Positions 1 to 12,000 of a stretch of 64,000 nucleotides of DNA are shown here, one piece after another (within the stretch, counting starts at the first letter, position 1; every line of letters starts with the position of its first letter). Under the pieces are notes generated by a model, which worked only from the letters and a program-made list of their open reading frames with translations, was not told where the DNA came from and made no database searches. This stretch comes from Glandiceps talaboti (Eukaryota; Hemichordata; Enteropneusta; Spengelidae), in assembly GCF_964340395.1 (NCBI RefSeq), contig NC_135558.1, positions 2,973,501 through 3,037,500 on the forward strand. Reading direction: 5' to 3'. The translations under genes were made by a program, and so were the position numbers.

Positions 1-60
1 AATTGTATTCCTTCTGTGCGGTCTTTTGTAAATGAATAAAGATGTGATATTCTGTGTGGG
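1..60 (+). promoter_or_regulatory. Possible polyadenylation signal of an upstream gene
   Basis: An AATAAA hexamer lies at about 35-40 and is followed within 25 bases by a GT-rich stretch (TTCTGTGTGGG). That is the arrangement of a poly(A) signal with a downstream element, so the window may open in the 3' UTR of a + strand gene lying to the left. No coding sequence is visible to confirm it, and isolated AATAAA is common in AT-rich DNA. Confidence 0.2.
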
Positions 61-2227
61 CATAACAAAACATGAAATTTAAAATGCTGAATTTTATAAA
101 TGCTGGAATCCACTGGCATAAATAAAAAAATCTGCTCGCATGTTGCAAGCTTTGTCACGGATGTCTGTGACAGAGTTGTGTCCTAATCAGGGTAGCATGA
201 CATGGTGCTGTCATGTAATGTAATTGTTTCCTCCCATTGACTCTATTCTTTGAATAGTAGAGATAAATACTAAAACGTGAACTTTGGATATGAGTCAATG
301 GCGCACTAGGTCGTGTTATAACTTATATTTGAATTAATGCAGCTCACGATCACTTGGTTCTCTTGTAGAAATTTGCTGCCTTCCTATTCACAAACTTGTA
401 TTTCATTTCTATTCTCCGAAGAAAGTCTTTCCAAATGTTAATTGCAAAGCTGACATAAGGAATTGATCAACAAATGTTCAAAACTTCCTTGATCAGGTGT
501 TCCTGTTGAATAAGCGTGATCTCTCTGACAATTGAACAAAGTCAATTTATAAACAAATCTGAACCTGCGTCATAGACGATAAGAGTCTACATGATACAGA
601 ATGTCTTCACTATAGCAATGGTTAAAACAAATGAGTGCGATAGATCAAATATAGATTCTAGGCTAGAGTACAGATATATGTTCTGTATTGAAGGCAGGCA
701 TGACGATATTTAGGGTTTGTATAGGTCAAGTACCATATACCACATCTCCTTCAAGCTACTACTAGAACAAACCATTTATAGTTGATACTCGCCTCCTAAC
801 ACCTTGCCCATAGCAAACCCCCATGATGTAATGGTTTGCTCCACCAATGATTCCTCCAGCTGCAAGGACACATGACTGACCTGTTCATTTGTAGGTCAGC
901 CTACACTTGTGTGGATCCATGTATCGAAAACACGTACCCATAACCCAGGCCCATTCCTAAAGTTTATCTGTAGTTTAGGCCTGCTTGCTGGCAGGATTTA
1001 CTACCACTAGTTTCCCCAATTCTCTTTCATGAACATGAAAGGGAATGACTTATAACTGGCCACAAATTTCATATAGATTGGATTGAAACTGTGATGGGAT
1101 TGTTTGGAATATCAAAACTTGATGGTAAATAAGAGTCAGGAAGTGACAATAAGAATACAGGAAATGACAGTGGACTAGAATTACTCAATGCAAGTTATTA
1201 AATAATACCAGTATTATTCAATTCATAGTCATGTTACTCGTTAGTGTTTAGTAACATTCGAGTCTATGTGGTCCAGAAAAGCTTTCCATTTCCTCCTATC
1301 TTAGGTGAGAGATTAGCCCAGAATACAGTGACGTGAGGATTTTTGGATATTAATACTTTCCCTTACTACACTTGGTAATTTGCTAGCAGCCATTTACTTA
1401 TGACGTTTGGCTAGAAAGAAGATGCAACTTCCTATTGGGGTTTAAATTTTTCCCGAAATTCCTATCTTAAGATGACGTTAGTAGTGTCATCATTCAAACC
1501 AACTCAGAGGATTGATGTATATTTAATTTTATCATTCAATTTGGGTTGCATGTCACTGCAGGAAATCATAATCTAATTGTAGATTTGAATAAATGGCTGC
1601 TAGCAAAATGCCAGGCATGGTAGAGGAAAGGTGCGAGCTAAAATTTTTCACTTGATTGGATTCTAAGCTAGTCCGGAGCTATATACATATGAATGTGCTT
1701 TTAGTACTCAATAGCCCATGCTGAAAACAACTTGATTTAGGGTACCTATCGAAAGTTTCTAAAACTCCAACTTGAAAATTTCTGAAAGTATCCTTCAAGT
1801 TAGCATGTGACTCAAATAACGCAAACAAAAGCAATTTACCTGAGGTAAAAAGCCAACATTGCCATATGTAGGATGCCTACGTGTTAACAGAGCTGATGAT
1901 ATGTATACAGACAATACCTGTAGGCTGTACTGACCATGGGATTACTTGCTGTGATTTAGAATGATGTCAATAGGACTAAGTAACCTATGATGACACACAT
2001 ATAGCAGACAGTAAGTCTTGCACGTAGTGTCTAACACTAGCTGACATATTATGTCCTAATCTGATTGTGATTAAACAAAGTTAGACCATTGGCTATCAGA
2101 GTTTTGCGAATGTTTGGAGCCGTGGTAACAAAACAAAGTGAAGTTATAGGTAAAGGTTTATTCTTGCCTGCAGACAGACCGACCTTTGTATGAACTGACT
2201 AACTGATGGCATAGGTACAGGGGGTCA
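61..2227. other. Upstream region without recognisable genes
   Basis: About 2.2 kb of AT-rich single-copy-looking sequence upstream of the aminotransferase gene. Its promoter and non-coding first exon should lie in or beyond this interval, because the first coding exon is preceded by a splice acceptor. I could not place a TATA box, initiator or donor site with any confidence, and I see no coding exon on either strand. Confidence 0.5.
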
Positions 2228-2593
2228 CTCATAATCAGCCCTATCAAAAATGTACTTTGATCGAATCATGCAAATAGTTGCAGAACATTGATAGTCATGT
2301 GAACATGAACATGATGAAGTGTTTGAAGTAAACTATGCAAATCATACACACGTACATTCACACATACTTGCATACAAGCATATACACATACACGTACACA
2401 TACACATACACGTACAACACATACACTGCACACATAGCTCATAATCAGCCCTATCAAAAAATGTGCTTTGAATCATGCAAATAGTTGCAGAACATTGATA
2501 GTCATGATCCTCATGAACATGATGAAGTGTTGAAGTAAACTATGCAAATCATACACATGTACATGCACACATACTTGCATACAAGCATATAGT

Positions 2594-2648
<55 letters not shown>

Positions 2649-2682
2649 ATACATACACATACGCTGCACACATAGCTCATCA
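2228..2682. repeat. Tandem duplication of about 210 bp containing CA-rich microsatellite
   Basis: Two adjacent copies begin with CTCATAATCAGCCCTATCAA at 2228 and 2438. Each runs through GCAAATAGTTGCAGAACATTG and ends in a CA/TACA-rich tail and CACACATAGCTCA. The copies differ by several substitutions and small indels. The second copy carries a pure (CA)n run of about 40 bp at about 2600-2642, which accounts for its greater length. The duplication ends only about 70 bp before the acceptor of the first coding exon of the aminotransferase gene. Confidence 0.9.
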
Positions 2683-2752
2683 TGGTGACATTATCGTGAT
2701 TCCTAATCCTACTTGCCATATTAGTTATTCCAACTATTGTGATTTCTTACAG

Positions 2753-3000
2753 ATAAACATGACTGATGTCAAATCTGTAGTCGTTACCTTGGCAGCAGGC
2801 TCTGCCCTTGCCTTGGCAACAAAACAGTTACTGTCTCTCTATAACAATGGTACAAAGGTGGTTGCCAAACCCAAGAAATTTCCTCCAGCTTTTGGCCGTG
2901 AGATGAGAGATCAAGAGTTCTTGTTGGATAAGGATGCAGCCTTTGTCAACCACTGCTCTTGTGGTACAATTCCAAGACGTGTGATGGAGACACAAAGATG
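2753..3000 (+). CDS. Aminotransferase coding exon 1 (residues 1-81)
   Basis: The acceptor TTTCTTACAG ends at 2752, so a non-coding exon must lie upstream. Six bases of leader precede the ATG at 2759. The exon encodes the hydrophobic N terminus and the conserved FVNHCSCGTIPRRV block. The donor GTAAGT begins at 3001 and the exon ends in phase 2, splitting a Trp codon (TG|G). Confidence 0.92.
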
Positions 3001-6000
3001 GTAAGTGTCGATTAGTACAATATGATCATCAAACGTTAATTGTGACAATGATGTTTTCAATAATATTTGGAAACCATGACAACAGGAAGGGATGTCGGGT
3101 AAAATTGACACCATAGCATGCTTCCTCTGTATGGATTGAAATTCATAACTCAAAGTACAACACAATAAGGGCCTAGCTAGAGGCTTGACCATTGCTGGCT
3201 TGAAAATTTCATTCAATATCAAGCCAGTAGGGCACTAAAGTCTCTCGGTGAGGTCCTAGCTCTTACCAAGTATAATGGCTACTCCACATGTACTAATCAG
3301 TATGACTTTCATACTTTATACATTTGGTGTGATGAATTAAGATAATAGCAAAACAGAATCAACTTACAAAAATGTGTTACAGTAAAAGTAAAATCTTGTG
3401 ACATCACCTCCAAGTTAAATTAATGATGTGAAAAGTACTAGCTAAAGAACCTGTTCAGCCGACCATAGACGTGATACAATGTCATCCAGCAGTGTGTAGG
3501 CTTGATAGAAACAATAAAATTCTCATTTTAAAGTATAATAAAGTGAAAGGAAATGTTACAGATAGACTTAATTTTGTGTTTAATGATGCTTGACTGTGAA
3601 GTAATGTATATCATGAATTGAAATCAACTGTCAACTATAGTGGATACATACAGTGACGTAGGCAAGTAAGCCAAATTATCCAGTAGTGAAATAATTTGTA
3701 GATTCGGTCATACTTTTGGCTTAGTGGATGTAATGGGATGGTAAATATAATCTAAGATTTCTGATAAAAAAATTACAAATTTGTACAGTCAGATAACTTG
3801 GCTTAGTAGATGTAATGGATGACATGGTGTCTAGATCTTTGATAGAGAAATGAAGCTTTCAGTGCATGTATAGTTATATCCTTGGCTTTGTTCCACTACA
3901 TGGCAGTACTCTGTATTCTCAAAATTCATTTATTAAGTACTGTGTTCTTAGCTTTAGTGCATACTGTATAGCTTCAAAACTTAAGTGTGGCAAATTTTAC
4001 TGATATTGGCTATAGTTAATTGCACATAAAAAAGAGGAATTTTGCATTTAAATTGAAAGTGGGGGTTTGGTCATTTCTATTCATGTTTACACTTTTGCAG
4101 GATGTTGTACATATGAAATAAATATGACTCGTGTAATATGGTGAGTGTGGTTGTGATGGTCACTCTCAAGTTTCATACAATTTCAATAATAATAATAATA
4201 ATAATAACATTTATAGAGCGCCAGTATAACAAATAGGGTTTGCTCAAAGGCGCTGAACAAAACTAAAAAGATGAAAGGAGTACGTACTGAAAAGGGATAA
4301 AAGTTAAAACGTTCAAAGTCCCACAAGTTCAAAGTTCATAGATAAAAGTAGCAACCAATGAAACAAATTAAAACTAGGCATACGCCTTCTTAAAAAGATG
4401 AGTCTTCAGTTTTTGTTTAAAAATGTCAATAGAGTTACAAAGTCTAAGTTCTGTTGGCAAACAATTCCAGAGTTTAGGAGCAGCATGTGAAAAGGCACGT
4501 TGACCGTAAGACTTGGTGTTAGCTGACATTTTATATGGAATTACATTTATATGGAATTTTTTTTCAATGGTATAGGCACAAGTGCTGTGATAGTCAATGA
4601 AGTTATTTTGAAAATGTTTTTATAGCCAATTTAAGCTTTGATCCATTGATTAATAACTTCTTCATTATTTGCCAGTAAAACAGATTGAAGTACAGATGCT
4701 TAGTGACTCCTTGACCAAATAATGAACAAGACTGAAATGGGGTTTAGTATTATATCAAAATGACATTCTGATCTTGTTGGTTTTCAACTGTAGGTTTGAA
4801 GATGAAGCAGAGAAAACACCCGACTATTTCTACAAACACAGAACAATAGATTATTATGAAGATGCCCTCAAGACTATTGGTGATTTTGTTGGTGCCAAAG
4901 CTGAAGATCTGGCTTTTTCAAACAATGTAACAACAGGTAGGCTAAGCCCCTCTCTCAGTCCACTTATACCCACCCACCCACCGACATTCATGCTGTGGAC
5001 CTCGCCTAGTCCAATGTACTCAAGTTCATTCCAGCTTCTCGAGCTCCCCATCATTCAATTTATAAAAATAAATCACAGATTTGTATTGATCACTTGAATG
5101 TGGAATCTCATTATAAACCGACTTTGGGAGAATTAAGTGATGTGAGTGAAGGTGTAAATGGTAATGATTCCATATAGGAACTAGACTATGTGAGTGGAGG
5201 TGTAAATGGTAATGATACTGTATAGGAACTAGACTAGTGACGTGAGTGGAGGTGTAAATGGTAATGATACTGTATAGGAACTAGACTGTGAGTGGAGGTG
5301 TAAATGGTAACGATACTGTAAGGAACTAGACTATGTGGGTGGAGGTGTAAATTGTAAAGATACTGTATAGGGACTAGACTGTGAGTGAAGGTGTAAATTG
5401 TAATGATACTGTATAGGAACTAGACTGTGAGTGAAGGTGTAAATGGTAATGATACTGTATAGGAACTAGACTATGTGAGTGGAGGTGTAAATGGTAATGA
5501 TACTGTATAGGAACTAGACTATGAGTGAAGGTGTAAATGATAATGCTTCCATATAGGGACTAGACTAGGTTTTGGTGTCAGAAAATGACAAATACAACAC
5601 AAGGCATTGTGGGAAAACGATGACTTCACCATTCATAGTTTAACCTAATAGAGACATGAGAGAATGCCTTATGTCTGTAGTGTAGAGTAGAGTGAGCTTA
5701 CTAATTTAATTAACCCTTTGTCTATGTTACAGGATTGTACATGATACCGTGCAATTCAGATTTATAAATATAATAAAACAGAACTCATTCAAGCATTTAT
5801 TAATCATACATAACATCTTCTAACATGCCAGTGGTTAATTAACTTTTTTTTGAACTAATAAAAATGATTATTATAATTGGAGTCATGATACATAGCTCAA
5901 TGATATACACTATTGATCTATGACCGCAAACTCCATACAGTGATCTATGCAGAATACAAGGTATTGACAGGTAATGTTTCAATACCGAGTGGTAGATACC

Positions 6001-9000
6001 TAATGCATACAAATAGAACTACTGTCCATTTTAATCTTTGGATATCAAAATAACCAAATGGGATATTTTACACCTGGTTTCACTTCTTGTGGAGCACTGT
6101 TTTCAATAAAGATGTATTTTGATTTGAAGATTATATCCTAAATATGTAAATGGAAATACTAGAGAAATTTGAAAAATACACAATATTTTACAACAGGCAT
6201 TGACAAATTACACAGTGAGATTTTGTATCAAGTGATGTTCTCTGCATTATCAGAAGCCTTCATGGTGCATATATATTTTATCTGCAGGTTATCAATGAAG
6301 TGTAAAGATAAACAGTGTAGGGATGTCGAAATACTCGTTTTCATTATTAGCTATCAATCGAGTTCTGAGACCCAAAAAATTAGTCTAATTAAACTGATCA
6401 GTTGTGAATTATCTGTAATTTCACTCCACTATAAATGGAGGATTCTGAGATCAGAAAATAGCACTCTAGTAATGGTTAATTATTATGTTTTCATTTTCAG
6501 CTATCAATGGTGTTCTGAGATCCAAGAACTGGCAGGCAGGTGATGCACTCCTGATGACGAATCTGACCTACCCTGCTGTCAATTTCACTGGCTATGATGT
6601 ATGTGGTGATGAATCTAAAGGTATGTTGGTGTGAATCAACCAAAGAGATTATAGACACACATTGAAATGCTTACTTTTAATACAAGACTTGCATTGCAGT
6701 GATATCACAAACACGGTATTCCACGGGCATTCAACAATTTTTTATAATGGAGAATTACCAGTACAGATGCACTAGTTATAGCTAAATTTTGATGTTACAG
6801 TATTTTAATATATTCAAAAGTTGTATGTTGATGAACACCATTCAAACATTACAATCAATCCTCACAGTTCAGCATACAGATCTATGAGGCTTGGGCTTCA
6901 GCTTGGTCAGTATAAAAGGTTACACACTGACCTACATGTAGGGAATGCATTACATTTGCAATATTGATTAGCCATAGGTTACTTTATTCTCTTGACATAC
7001 ATCTGAAGGTCAGTAGTGGTAGTCATGTATGTCTGTTTTTCAGTGTCAAAAGGTCACAGGAATAAAATGGCATTTATCAACAGCTGTAATGCATAAGTTT
7101 CATATTATCACATGTCTGTATATCAGTACATGGGTAAGAAGTTAATGATAAAAATAACAGGAGTTTTATGGAGTCATGGAGAATTCAAACCAACAACTAA
7201 TAAAAAATTAAAACCAGTGAGGGACTTACTGTTTAGGATTTGAGGATAGGAAGTAATACAGGGTTCATGTAGTCATGGACATCCCAGACAGTCCAGGTAT
7301 GTCAGACCCAGTGACACTAAAAGTTTGCGAGACAAAGTGTTAACAATGGTATAGGTAAATATAGTCAATATATCCTAACAGATCATTTTAGTTTATGGAC
7401 ATGTGTTCACTACCAATAGCTGTAACAATAATATTATCAAAACTTTGTTGAATCTTCTTTCCCCCAAGTAATATTTAAGACATGACATTGATAGCATTTA
7501 GTACTCCACTACTTAGAACATGGATGGATCAAAACATTACATTTCTTTCCAATTTATCGTTCCAAAGTAACTATATTGTACTGTCCTGTTGATTCTTGGA
7601 ACCATGAACAATTTATAATTATTCTCCATCAAGAACACAATTGTTTTAAAATTTGTGGTCAAAGCTAGATATGCCTCAACAACCTAGTAAGTAATAAAAT
7701 GAATTGCAGTATCACTAATGTTACTTGTAAAAGTCAGAAAATGAAGTTAGTCATAGCAAATGGTGAAAGTCATAAAAAGATGAAATGTAATTAGATGGGT
7801 TTGTGTGTCTGACAGCTCCCTGCTGTGATAAACTGAAATCTTGAAAAGGTTATTTTATTAATGCATCTATGAATGAATGAATTGGAAAAGTTAAATATGT
7901 CCATTGATTCATATTTGATTGATAAATAGGTAATGTAATTTTACATTATAACGAAATCACAAAGATTTCAGTCTGTTTGTTTATGACAGTTCAGTCGGAA
8001 ATTAAACTTTTAATATCAAATGTGTCAATCATTTTTGTAACATTTTAATGTCTGTTATGCTTTTCTTTGAATAGTAAGGTTGTCAGTATTAATAAATAAA
8101 AGGGAAATTACTCATACAAATATGTAACCCTTTGTTCAGCAGTGAACTAATAGAATTGAAGTCTTAAAACTAAGGTGACATTTCTATTTCCTTTTATCCC
8201 TTTACTGTCATCTTGACAAGAAAACCAATTTCACAATTTCTAAATCCTGAAATTAATGTACATGTGTAACATTCAGTCTGGTCTAGTTCCTATATGTCAC
8301 ATTACGATTACTACAGAGATCATCTCCACTCATGTCTGGTGTGTAGGTTTGATAAATATGACAGTGATTGTCAATATTAGAATCATTCCTATGTAAATTT
8401 CACCTTCTGTTTCATCAGTAGCAGTATTCAAATATTGATGATACTAACTAGAAATAAATTAAAAGATATGGTAAGTTGGATATGTGAATTTTGGTCGATT
8501 TATTCAAAACATTGAAACATAATACATAGCAGGTCACTATTCAAATCGTCCTGAATTCAATAGCTTTTAATTTTATTGGGGATGTAATTACAAAACTGTC
8601 ACTCACTTACTTGTTTGTTATAATTTACTTCCATGTACCTTGAAATATAATGGAGTTGTCCTTGAATATGTAAACATCCTTCATGAGAAAACTCAACACC
8701 TCATATAATGAATTACCCGTAATACAAATATTTTTGCTGAAAGAGATATTCCTATTTTTGCCAACCCATATGACTGTTTTGGTTAATATGTATCAGTTGA
8801 ATCGAATACATATTATGATAATTTGGCAAAAAAAAAAGTGCTTTTTTTATCCGCAATAATCTCAAAATGACATTGTCTGGAAAATGCAAAGAAGAATCTT
8901 CAAAGTAATCCACAGTCTTCACCATTAGTGCTGTCCACACATCTTGCATACACAACCATTCTTGTAACTGAGTCAACAGCAACACATTGATGTGAAACTA

Positions 9001-12000
9001 GATGTAAAATGATAGGTTTCTGGATTCAAATGTAACTGTTGAATAAATAATAAGCTGTCTAGAGCTGTCTAGTCAATCTTAACATGAAATGATGCAAGTA
9101 GGAAATCGGAATTGTAAACTCAACAGGGATATCATGACAAGTCAAAATGTATTAGTGAACACGACAGGTACAATGTGTTGACATGATATGATTTGAGAAT
9201 AAAACAACACATTATATGATATATATGATATATGATATAAAATAACAAAATACAAGAGTTTAGTAGTTAATTTTGATAATTTGATATGTATATGATTCAG
9301 TACAATATTTTATTTGGTATGTATTATATGGCATGCATTCTTTATTTCCATTTATTATAGAATGCACTTAAATTAATTGTAAAGAATGCACTTAAATGAA
9401 TTGAAAATCATTTGGTATGTACTACTCATCAATGAAAACAAAAACAAATTGATTTTGAACCAAATAACTTGCTGCAAATAAAGACCGAGTTGAACCATTT
9501 CTAAGTCCAATTACATCAATGTCCACATTCCAGGTAGATTTAGATCATGATAGGTACATTGTATTTACTGTTGATGTCAGAATCACTGACATACTTGTAC
9601 TATGCATAATTTATGCTATATAGTAAAGGTGCAATGGAATGTTCTGATATGTATCATGTATTCATGCTGTTATTTCCTATCGCCATTGGCAAAAATTCAT
9701 ATTCGGTATTGTTTGTTGAAATACTTGTGAATTTCATGATGACATGGTATATATGTTTGTGAGAAGTAACATCACAAAATGTAGTGGCTATTTTGTCAAT
9801 TTTATGTTGTGAGTAATATCCTATATTACTTACTTAAGAAAACAAAAACAATACAATATAATATCTGCAATCAGTCAATGTACAAAATGTAACTGTACTT
9901 CAAATTTTATACTGTAAAGTTACGATTTAACTCTCTAATGTGCATAGTGAAAATTACATGTTATTATTGGCTCAGAATATCAAGACCAAGTCCCTGCTGT
10001 CTCGAATTGAGTTTATTAGAATGCAAGTAACGTAGGCCATGGATTCCAAGTTTTAGTGTAATCTGTCACACATGATGTAGTAGTCTTTCAACTGAAACCA
10101 TCGCATCTTGGTTGTTTAATATTCCTAATACTACCCTGGCTATAATGAGCTAGTCTCTAATATTGCATTGCTAATAAAGGTATAGTAGTGTACAATCTTG
10201 CAATAAAGTGTCACACTTGATTAAGTAGTATCTTGTTTGTAACTTAAGTTACTACTGTATCAGATAAGAATCCCATGGCAATGGCAATGGCAATGATAAT
10301 GATCATGGATTTAATCTAGGTCTGTGTGATGACAAGTCATCAGGATGAACCGTACTTCTTTACAAGAAAGTCTTTTAGATGTTTTACAGTTGACGTTGTG
10401 TTAATCATATCTAGGTCTGTGCGCTGACATGTCTCCATATTTTTTTTATATATGGGAAAGTTATGATGTTAAATTTGGCATGCATTTCACATTGTCACAT
10501 AGTAGTTGTACAATATGTGTACAATACATGCATAAAACCATGTAGGTAATACAGAGTTATAGAAACACTCAAGTGTATACAATTATATCCTGAAAATAGC
10601 CTCTACAGAGATAATGAAAGAGGATGTACCAGAAGGGCTATCTTTTTAATTTGATTAAAAATTTGTATTGGATAAAAAAAAAAATCTTGTAGTATGAGTC
10701 ACAGCATTACAAATGTAAAAGTTTGACATGATTCAATAAAATGAATGTTTATGTCTCATATACAATTTATTTACAGGTACCAAGATAGTGTATATGTGTA
10801 TCATGTGTATTTAATAATATAAACTGTTATTATTCATAGGTACCAAGATAGTGTATGCCAAGATTGAGTTTCCCATCAAGAACAAAGAACAGATCATTCA
10901 AGTATACAGAGATATACTAGATGCAAACCCAGACATCAAAGTAGCTGTCATTGATCATATCATCAGCTATATGACATTTGTAATGCCAGTCAAAGAACTA
11001 GCTGAGTTGTGTCACAGTAGAGGTATAGAAGTCATCATTGATGGAGCTCACGCCCCTGGTCAGCTTCAACTGAATGTACCTGATATTGGAGCTGATTACT
11101 ATGCCGGTAAGAATGTCAATCAAAACTGTGACTGTCAATCACTATGATTGACAGCTGTACTTGACACATAGCCATGTCAATAAACCATCATGATTTGATG
11201 GTGTGCGTTACTGTAAACCTGGGAATTTTTCGCTGAAGACTTATTTTCGCTTCTTTCGCTGGAAAACAAAAATGCAAATATAAGTAGTGACTAAAATGCC
11301 TTCTTCTGCATGAACACAACAATGTACCAGTCTGGTAATTTGTAAAAATTAGTCTTTGAGAACTAGCTGAAGATTGCAAAATAGCAAAATTTTGTAGTAG
11401 TGAAAACATGAATGTATGTGTACACCTGTTTGCACTGTTCATCGGCTGATTTACTTTGATCATATATTTGCTATTTCTGGAAAGCTAAACACACAGAAAG
11501 ATATATCACTTTTTAGGAACATACATCAATGTGATTAACACTTCCAATTCCAATCTGCAGTATTAGAATTCCTTCAGTGAAAGATAAAAATATGGAAAAA
11601 AAATTTCTTGAACTTTTGCAGGAAATATCTACAAGTGGTGTTTATCTGGAAGATGTGCATTTCTGTGGGTGGATCCTAAACACCAGAAAGGTGTGAGACC
11701 AGTTGTTACATCTAATAACTACCAGAAAGGTTGGAGAAAGGAGTTCTATTACCAGGGAACTAGGGACTACACTGTCTACCTCACAGCTGGAGAGGGATTG
11801 AAGTTTATCAATGACATAGGGGGTCTGGTAAGTGATGTCATACAGTGACCTGAAAACTAATTGTAGATGAAATCAAATAATAGCTTTGGTTTGTAAATTT
11901 GTATTGAACTATGAGAGATGGTCATAGATGGTAATGGGATGATAGTGTGTCACAGATGGATTTTTTTTTATCTAAAAGTCTAGAGAGACTGAATCCATGT

